A DNA stretch of 28,109 nucleotides, from assembly GCA_900660155.1 (NCBI GenBank), contig CABFPE010000544.1:79873-107981 (forward strand), in the 5' to 3' direction. Shown here piece after piece: positions 20,701-28,109 of the stretch; position 1 is the stretch's first letter, and every line of letters begins with the position of its first letter. The stretch is from Hofstenia miamia. Taxonomy: Eukaryota > Xenacoelomorpha > Acoela > Hofsteniidae. Made by a program: the position numbers and the translations under genes. The notes under the pieces are model-generated. The model was not told where the DNA came from and ran no database searches. It saw only the letters and a program-made list of their open reading frames with translations.

Positions 20701-21557
20701 TTAGTTTGAAAGTAATTTAATTACTACCGCTTTAAGTGATGAACATTTATTTCCCTAATTAGAAAGATATATATGTTTTTTACTAATTAATAATTTCTTA
20801 TTTATGTATTGAACATTCAAAAAAGAGAATCGTTTGGAAAGTCATTAATTAATATCCATGAGGAAATGTAATTCCAGGCCTCATTTGTAATTTATTATTT
20901 TTCATTAGATGAAACTAGCAAAATATATTTCAGAACTGCTAAAATAAATAGACTAAAATTTGGACAAGATGTCTACAGAATTTTTTGATGTTCTTCTTTA
21001 CATTGCATTTTTTATCAATTAGGCAAAAACAAAATTAAATAAATGCTTCCAGTTTGGTTTGCAAATCATTATGCTTTTTACTTTACTTTCATAAAGGTTG
21101 GCAAATTTCAACTTTACAAGGCTAAAATTTCAATTAACAGATGTTCTGTAAAAATCTGAATTTGTCAGAGCATTTTGTTTAAAGGAATTTCCCCCACATC
21201 TATGTAATGAAAAATATCAAGTTTGTTTGGAAACAGTTAAAAACTAGTTTTAACGACAGCAATAACCTGCGTATTCGATCAATATTTGGGAACTACTACC
21301 GACACTGAAATACAGAAGTTTGTGTGGGTGGAATTGTATAGAATTTAATTCATATAATTCTAATCTAATCACAATATTATAATCTATTCATATTTCATAA
21401 TGCTTAAAAATTTTAGCTCTAGGGCATTTTTTATAATTTGTGATGATTTCTATAAGAAATATTTAAACTCTTATAACTCACGGATTAATTCAAAATCATA
21501 AAATCTTATAACAGTACAAGATATAGCATTTTTCCTCTTTCATTTGTGTTTTAAATC

Positions 21558-21613
21558 TACGACTGGTGGCTGTGCGGCCGCTACGGCTTGACGAGATCTG
21601 ACTTTGCGTGGTT
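21558..21613. other. Short GC-rich patch with rare-cutter site
   Basis: About 55 bases rich in CpG (GGCTGTGCGGCCGCTACGGC), containing GCGGCCGC at 21574 and AGATCT at 21594, in DNA that is otherwise strongly AT-rich. It does not fold as a tRNA that I can see. Confidence 0.5.
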
Positions 21614-22134
21614 AATTTACAAAAACAAAAAGGTTCCTGGCCTTAACCTCCAATATTATCGAAAAATTAGGTAGGCCTTTGCGAAGAATTTGAAAGTTCT
21701 TATAAAATCAAATGTTTCATTGAAAAAAGTTAATACTTTATATTCTTCAGGCACAGGAATAATTTCATCACAAATGCTCACCAGAGCAGGTGAGCACACT
21801 TGCGCAAAGATATGTTCATATTCATATCCTAGGATTTTCAAATTTACTCATATTCTTGAAGAACAATATTTGACATTGTGGATACAACGGTTTGAATTCT
21901 TTGAGATGCACTGTGCAATTTAAGCTTAAATGTTGTATATGCACATTAATAAACGAATTTTAAATATACAATGGAAATGAAAATCCTCAAGTCAAATAGC
22001 GTGCCAGTGGGGAATGTCCCCCATCAGGTTTTCAAATTTAATCTAGACTGGATAAATCAAAAAAAAAATTTCGTAAAAAAATTAAATTTGAAAATCTAAG
22101 ATCGTGAAATGCATTTTTTCAAAAGAATTTTGTG

Positions 22135-22490
22135 GGGCTTGATACCAACAAATCAACCGCTTCTTATAATCTCCCCTTTTTATCATTAAACGTTTTTTTC
22201 CTATTTTTTGGAGAAAAATTGTTAGTCGCATTTAATCAAAGTATTATTGAGTGTGAATTTCCAGATTTACTAAAAAAATCAGATATAACTCTTATATATA
22301 AAACCTAAAAGCAAAAAATTATAGACCCATTTGTATTACACNGAATAAGCAATTTGGTTTTCGTGCTGGGCATAGCACCCAGGATGCAATTTTATCGATC
22401 ACCCAACAAATTAAGTCTAATATATCTCATAATAACTGCAGTTGTGTGGCATTACTAGATTTAAGTAAGGCATTCAATTCAATGAATTTT
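22135..22490 (+). pseudogene. Non-LTR reverse transcriptase fragment with internal gap
   Basis: Frame 1 gives GLDTNKSTASYN, then EKLLVAFNQSIIECEFPDLL and KKSDITLIYK. After a frameshift near 22305 comes NYRPICIT up to the N at 22342, then NKQFGFRAGHSTQDAILSIT and VALLDLSKAFNSMNF, ending at 22490. These are the N-terminal RT blocks (kKgD, NYRPIS, QFGFRxxHST, DLSKAFD) of CR1/L2/Jockey-like elements. About 30 residues normally between NYRPI and QFGF are absent exactly at the N, so the N probably hides a missing piece. The end at NSMNF is a sharp truncation into unrelated DNA. Very similar to the family at 26587. Confidence 0.82.
22342..22342. other. Ambiguous base, probable assembly join
   Basis: A single N inside a reverse transcriptase fragment, at the point where about 90 bp of expected coding sequence is missing. 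Confidence 0.6.
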
Positions 22491-23636
22491 GGTTGCAACA
22501 CTTGGTGCCCCAATTGAAAATCCTAATGATATCACTGTGGGCGGAGACTAAAAAACACAACGAACAGTTTCAGATAGATTGACATGGTTTTTTTAATATT
22601 TGTAGAGGATTCCATCTTTATCTAAGAGATTTCTCAGGTTATCATAAGGAAATGCAGATTTTAATAGGGAATAAAAAATTGGGTTGAAGCTGAATAAATT
22701 TCGTGGTATATTCACTCAGTTGTTACTCCTTTTATTTAATTTGAATATCTCACTCTCACTTTATATTTAGCCAGTGTCTTAGATGGATTAACGCTTACTT
22801 TAGAAGGAGGATACTAAGTTTTTGTGGAATTTGCGCACCAGTATGAAGATGTACATTTAAGAGAAACCCGCTGATTTTTTTTACAATGTAGAACAAATTT
22901 TTTTAGTGTCAGTTGTTAAAAATTTAGGAACGAAATGCTTAGTCTTCATTCATCTGATTTCCCACATCTTTTACAAAAAAAAATTTAAAACATTTCAAAT
23001 GTAATACAAATCGAATATAAATATAAATATCTGATAATTTTTAATTTATTAAAGAATCAGATTTATTATAACCCGGTTTGAAATAGACGGATAACATGCG
23101 ATATAAACGAACAGTTCGACATTTACTAAAACAAACAGAGATTCTTTGCCTTGGGAAGCAGACTAGAGGTATATTTATTTATTTGGTGCCTGTAGAAATA
23201 GTTTCATATAAGTGGTTGCTCTCTTAGATAATTTAGGTGTAAATAACAACTATTTTCTCACTAAAACATGCAACATTGGATTGAAATTCTGCATAACTCA
23301 ACCTTAATGGTATGCAGCCACCGCGGAACGATTTTTTTCCCGGGGGCATTAAGCAAGTGAGGCAGGTAGAGAAGATCCCAAAATATTGTATTCAAAGTGA
23401 ATTCAAAGTGTCCCCAATTGAACACATTGCATATTGAGTGTGGAAAATCAATATTATATTGATGAACAGATGTATATAAGGCAAAATAAAAAAATGTTGA
23501 CGTTTTTTAAATAATTTCATAATATCATCGAACATTAAAACATGTAAAATGAAATGTTTTACTTTGCAATGTTTATTTATTATAAAATAATATATTGCAC
23601 TGCTATGCAAGTACAAAAAGAGTATTAAAGTATGTG
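22491..23636. other. Intergenic, no gene seen
   Basis: AT-rich. A patch at 23310-23350 (CAGCCACCGCGGAACGATTT, then TTTTCCCGGGGGC) resembles the start of the patch at 3770 and could be the end of an old repeat. Confidence 0.45.
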
Positions 23637-24390
23637 TTACACCTCATATGTAGAAAAAACATTTCTGCGTTCGTTAGTTTTTGAAATGAATTGTTTACCC
23701 AATTTCTTCATAGCAAGCCGTTCAACATGATGTTTGTAAATGTTGTAAGCAGCCAACGAACACAGACGATTTTGCCCCACGTCTTTCGTATTCACGTCTT
23801 CAGTCTTCTCAGAGTGCTAAATAATGGTTCAGCAATTACTAGGAATGTTATTATCAATTTCGTCATTTTGGCCACCTGGGGAATGAAATCCAAACTAGAT
23901 GGCTCACTGCTTTTCAATAATTGAAGAATGTAGATGAATTTTGTTATTTGAGTTGGTATACTGCCCTGCTTGTCCAAAGCTGGCAATCATTTGCAACTCC
24001 TGGAAGAATTCGTCAAAGTCTACATCTTTGGAAGTATTATTTATTTCTGGGAACTCCCACTGCTGTCTCAATTTCATCACACATTACCATGAAACAATCA
24101 TCAAATTTTTTATCAATAGAGCTTTTCATTCTATCTAGCACACCAAATTATGTAGAACGGCATTTGTCTTTGTGCGAATCATGGTATTATGTTGAATTAG
24201 GGTTCACATCCAGCCATTTTGGAAGACGCTCTATGCGGCTTTCTTCAAGACCACACAGATCACAGATCGTGGAATTCTGTATGTGCCAGAGCGTTGTTGA
24301 TTAATGCGATCTTTCACCAATGAAATAACTTTATCTATACTACTAATCGAATTCACAAGGTTGAAATATTTCCAATGAAACATGTAATCC
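23637..24390 (-). pseudogene. hAT-type transposase, C-terminal relic
   Basis: Read on the - strand across several frames: WKYFNLVNSISSIDKVISLV near 24385; RIERLPKWLDVN then TxFGVLDRMKSSIDKKFDD near 24240-24110, matching the RxxR...FIPxLDxxIxxLxxRF block of ZMYM/hAT-like proteins; DVDFDEFFQELQMIASFGQ near 24010; EPLFSTLRRLKT near 23820; GQNRLCSLAAYNIY near 23750; NERRNVFSTYEV with TAA at 23637. The AERSFSxLRRLKTxxR...RLxxLALxxIH region is the hAT C-terminal dimerisation domain. In this copy it is split by at least four frameshifts and several stops. The N-terminal zinc finger and first catalytic D are not seen. The - frame is clearly better than the + frames that overlap it. Dead copy, subfamily uncertain. 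Confidence 0.8.
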
Positions 24391-26586
24391 CCCTTCTTTT
24401 GAATAATGCATTATTTTCTTTATTCTTATGCGACGGGGGCAAATATAGTACTTACCTTCGATAAACAATTCACCCCACTTTTGCGGTGACATTTACCAGT
24501 GAAATCAATTTACAATTGAAAGTTTCCAAAAATGACAAAAAATGTAAAACACTCATAACAGAATTTATAGCCATTGTTTCATTTTGGAAATTAATTAAAA
24601 TATTCAATACAAATTTATGTTTTTCCTCGACAAACCTATATCGTATTTAAAAACTATAAGTATTACTCATTTTTAAGATTTCACTCTCAAGTGAAAGGGT
24701 GAGAGAATTGTTCTTTAAGTCCATGCAAACAAGTCAATCGATTTATATCAATTTAGCAATTATCTTCAAAGATATAACAAAGGTAAAAAACTAAGGCTAA
24801 TTCAATTTGAAACAATTCCAACTCCCTAGTCTAATTGATATACTCTAAACAAAGCAAAGTGATATAAGCATTTGTACTCCTTTTAGTATATACTTCATTT
24901 ATGCGGCTTTATTTTCATACTTTAGGCGCCATGAGATTTCTATTTGCGGCAGTTTCAAAAAGAATTGTAACATTAAAATTAAAAAAATGACGCTATTAAA
25001 ACGGATGTGACGATTATACGTTAGAAACATACGATTTCTGTCTATGAAATAGAAACCATATCAAAATATATACAATTTTTTTTGATTTTTCCCTTTTGCA
25101 TCTCACGTTAATCAGGAACATTTACTCAAAATAACTTAGTGGGTTCTTATTCTTTCTAAATTATTAAGCAATTTGACGAAGCATTAATAGAAATCTTTGC
25201 CTATATCTGCCATTAATTCTCAGAAATAATTGTAGAATTCGCGGCAGATGAAATCAAAGAACAAAGATGACTGTCACTTGCAGTTTGAAGAGATTAACCG
25301 CATATATCCTCTGATTTTTACTTAGAGCCTTGTAAAAGTATGTCCACTGTAATTTCAAAAAGCAAGTATCTATACAATTGATAAATTGTAGTCTAAACGT
25401 TTTGCCCCCGAAACGCAGGTCGCCTTTTTCTCTAAAAAGTTTGTTAGTTCGAAGAAGGCGTTAAGGATCTTTTCATAAGTAAATATAGATTTTTTTATAA
25501 ACTTTTCCATAAATTTTGTTAATACCTATAGTGAATCATTGAAAAAATTTTGCAGTCATAGGGGTTGTTATTATTATGTTATGAACTATTGGTTTTGATA
25601 AATTGAATTTGGGCTGACTTGCTAATAATTAAATGCTTTATTCAATGATTACCATGTTTATGATCGGTTTAACAGATTGGGTAAAAACTATATAATAAAT
25701 ATTTAATTTTGTTAGCTAGTGAGGTGGCAAGCACTTTACAATCTCTCTTGCCTTCACCCGCTAAATCTGAAAGAATTTTGTACATCATAAAATAAAATTT
25801 TGCCTTTCCTGTTTGTAATTTAAAAAGTTTATCAAATAATCTTTTAAGCACAATAGTTAAATATAAATGTTGTAGTTTCTGTTAATTAAATTAGTTAAAG
25901 ACCCGGTAGCAGGAAAATGTTCAGATTTAGAATTTTTTTCATCGAAAATTGCAATAAGATACTGGTATGTTTTCTACTTGGTTATAATTTTTTTGTCAAT
26001 AATTGTTTTGAATGGGTAACTATATCAGAAATTAATGAATGTATAGAAGAAGTTTCATTGTTTATAATTTTAAATGTTCTCTAGGCTTTATTTAATAGAA
26101 GTCGTTTTTAAAGCAAAAAATTTTATCGTCATATTATTTGTGGATTATGACAATGCTTAAATGTAAATTGTTTCACTTATTTGGTCATACATCATAGACC
26201 TTCAACAGTAAAATTATCAGCTTTTTTCAAGTAAAAAAATTTTGAAAAAAATGACTATTTTTACCACAAATATTAGGCAAAATACAGATTAGAACATGCT
26301 ATCATGTTTCTACTAAATTTAGAAGCATTTTTTAACAAAACATAAATTTGAAAAATTATGGAAATTTATTGCATAATTTAAAATTTCAATACCTATTCCT
26401 TTTCAAATACGCCTTCTGATTATTGCAAAACCTTCTTTATTCACAGAGGTGAGTTATTTTCATGCTAATTAGAATTCAATTTTGTAGATATTTTTTCTTT
26501 ACTGAGTCCTTAAGATAAATAATAAGGTCAACACTGGTAGTATCCCCCGCGAGGCTCTTTGTTTGATCAAGATTTAGTCATCTATT
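24391..26586. other. Intergenic, no gene seen
   Basis: AT-rich. A short frame on the - strand at 25669-25851 has no recognisable motif. The 5' side of the retrotransposon copy starting at 26587 may be degraded here, but I could not read it. Confidence 0.5.
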
Positions 26587-27807
26587 TTTGGTAATGGTTA
26601 TAGCACTCACGATGCAATTCTATCAATATCAGACCAAATAAAATCTAATTTAACCCTAAACAAATGTAGTTGTGTTGCACTCCTTGATTTGAGCAAAGCT
26701 TTTAACTCAATGAATTTTGACATATTAAGGGACAAATTAATATATTATAACTTTGATAACAAATCTGTTAAATTAATAATGACTTTCCTTAAAAATCGAC
26801 AGCAAAGAGTTATACTTAATGGTAAAAAATCAAAATATATTATGACGGACCGTGGTTTTCCACAGGGCACAGTTCTCGGACCTATTCTATTTGCAATCTA
26901 TGACATAACTCAACAGGTAAAAAACAGTAAAAATTTATCAATATGCAGATGATACATATCTTATAAGCACTGATATAAATGCCTTTAATGCAACAAAAAA
27001 TTTCCAATATGCCATCAAAAATTTAACAAAATATTTCTCAAATAATCAATTGAAAGTAAATATTGAAAAAACACAATTTATAATATTCTTCCATAAGACA
27101 AACAGAAATCTCACAAAAAACATAGAACTTAAATTAAATAATGTACCAATAAAGCAAAGCGAATCTATTAACTATTTAGGTGTTGAAATTGACAATGATT
27201 TAAATTTTGAACAATTCTTCATGGCTAAAATTAAAAAAATGCTTCTGGAGTTATTTATCTTTATCATCTCAGAAATATTTCAAATACGTACCACAAACAA
27301 TTAATAAATGCACTCTGCCTTTCACACTTTCAATATTGCTCATTCATCTTTACAAATATTAATTCAAAACATCGCATCCTCCTGTTTAAAACTTTTAATT
27401 GGTCCCTTAAAATACTCAATTTTGCACAAAAACATGACAATGCATCCGATTACCGATTAAAATACAAAATACTATCTCCTTATTATCAAATTCAAATGCA
27501 TATGTTATCAATATTATTTAAATTCAAATTTGGCCAGGCCGCAATTTCGTTTTTAAAACAGTATATTAAATTAAATGAACGGTCTCAAACATTTTTATGC
27601 GTGGATAAATATTTTAATAGTTTTCACCACACAGCAACTAAATTATGGAATAACTTAAATAGAGAAATTAAATTTGAAAAAAATACAAGAAATTCAGAAA
27701 GAAATTGCGAACATTCCTCTTTAAGAGACAATGCCTACTTAATGACAATAATACACTACATTCATTTGAAAATTTTGTATAAAATGCACACACACACACA
27801 CACATTT
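26587..27807 (+). pseudogene. Non-LTR retrotransposon ORF2, RT and C-terminus
   Basis: The best-preserved copy of the family in this window. Frame 1: FGNGYSTHDAIL, CVALLDLSKAFNSMNFDIL, LKNRQQRVILNG and DRGFPQGTVLGPILFAIYD. Frame 2 from about 26935: YQYADDTYLIST (catalytic YADD), NNQLKVNIEKTQFIIF and INYLGVEIDNDLNF. Back to frame 1 from 27241: SGVIYLYHLRNISN, LINALCLSHFQYCSFIF, YKILSPYYQIQMHMLSILFK and HHTATKLWNNLNREIKF, stopping at 27808. Block order and the KLWNxL end fit CR1/L2/Jockey-like elements; I cannot settle the clade. Two frameshifts (about 26935 and 27240) make it inactive. The endonuclease and ORF1 are absent, the usual 5' truncation of such elements. Confidence 0.9.
27786..27804. 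repeat. (CA)n microsatellite inside the ORF end
   Basis: Nine CA units encode HTHTHT at the extreme C-terminus of the retrotransposon frame, just before the stop. Confidence 0.9.
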
Positions 27808-28109
27808 TAATATTATATATATTTATTATATTTGTAAATAGCTTTTGTAATTTGTAGTTTATAGTTTTTGTACATTTTTCTTGTAGCAAAATTGCTTTTG
27901 AATCTTAAAATTATACAAAATTGAATATTATTAACATTTATAAAATAATTGAAAGAAATTCATTCATTGTTCCGCAAAATTTAAGATTTGAAATTTCATA
28001 TCTTACTTCAAAATTATAATAGTGTTTAAAACAAAACATTTTAGCATAAGTTCTAAATTAAAAAATAATGCTTAAATTATTAAATTTTTCTTAAATAAAT
28101 AAACAAAAA
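27808..28109. other. Retrotransposon 3' region and AT-rich flank
   Basis: After the stop the T- and A-rich sequence is consistent with the element's 3' untranslated region. I could not place its exact end or a target duplication, and I see no other gene. Confidence 0.45.

Larger units (their letters stand above)
16688..22134. other. Long intergenic stretch, no confident gene
   Basis: About 5.4 kb of AT-rich DNA. It holds a (TA)n run at 17755 and a GC-rich patch at 21558-21613. Short open frames near 17131-17337 (-), 19481-19738 (+) and 21656-21923 (both strands) have no recognisable motif. A small hairpin-like AATCACTA pair spans 19858-19935. Confidence 0.5.

Noticed and set aside
21558..21613. 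GC-rich patch as a tRNA gene
   Set aside because: No cloverleaf arms and no T-loop motif (GGTTCGA-like) could be found.
22006..22030. TGGGGAATGTCCCCCA small hairpin as a regulatory RNA
   Set aside because: A 5-6 bp stem alone is too short to support a claim.
23921..24304. 127-codon + strand frame as a host gene
   Set aside because: The opposite strand carries ordered hAT transposase blocks, so this frame is a shadow.
25669..25851. 60-codon lysine-rich - strand frame
   Set aside because: Length and make-up are within chance for this DNA and no motif is seen.

Overview
The window looks like ordinary repeat-rich intergenic DNA from an invertebrate animal. It is very rich in A+T, has no bacterial-style gene order, carries many long (TA)n arrays, and nearly every stretch that reads as protein is a decayed transposable element. 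I cannot name the species. I found no intact gene, tRNA, rRNA or CRISPR array. A few unrecognised open frames could be host exons, but none is convincing.

Layout. 1-390: right-hand part of a Helitron, in which the N-terminal piece of a Helitron-type ORF runs straight into a textbook Helitron 3' end (hairpin plus CTAG|T). 851-2200: a dead Tc1/mariner element (DD34E) on the + strand. 4263-5283: a probable assembly fault, a perfect 153-bp duplication whose two copies abut single N characters and bracket a 713-bp piece. That piece holds the C-terminal end of a non-LTR retrotransposon and a short CRE/E-box/CCAAT-like cluster. 8791-9189: a short non-autonomous hAT-type element with 14-bp inverted ends and a near-perfect 8-bp target duplication. 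12.5-13.99 kb: a second dead Tc1-like element on the - strand, with 35 residues between its second D and its E, sitting among (TA)n arrays. 14654-15366 (-), 22135-22490 (+) and 26587-27807 (+): three fragments of one CR1/L2/Jockey-like non-LTR family. 16508-16683: a 176-bp fold-back element with CCC...GGG ends at TTAA, suggesting a piggyBac-type MITE. 23637-24390 (-): a heavily mutated hAT transposase relic.

The elements do not work together. The window records repeated invasion by rolling-circle, cut-and-paste (Tc1/mariner, hAT, piggyBac-like) and non-LTR elements, all now inactive here. No new biological system is evident. The items most worth checking are the Helitron fusion, the D35E spacing of the second Tc1 element, the TTAA hairpin element, the hAT MITE and the N-flanked duplication.
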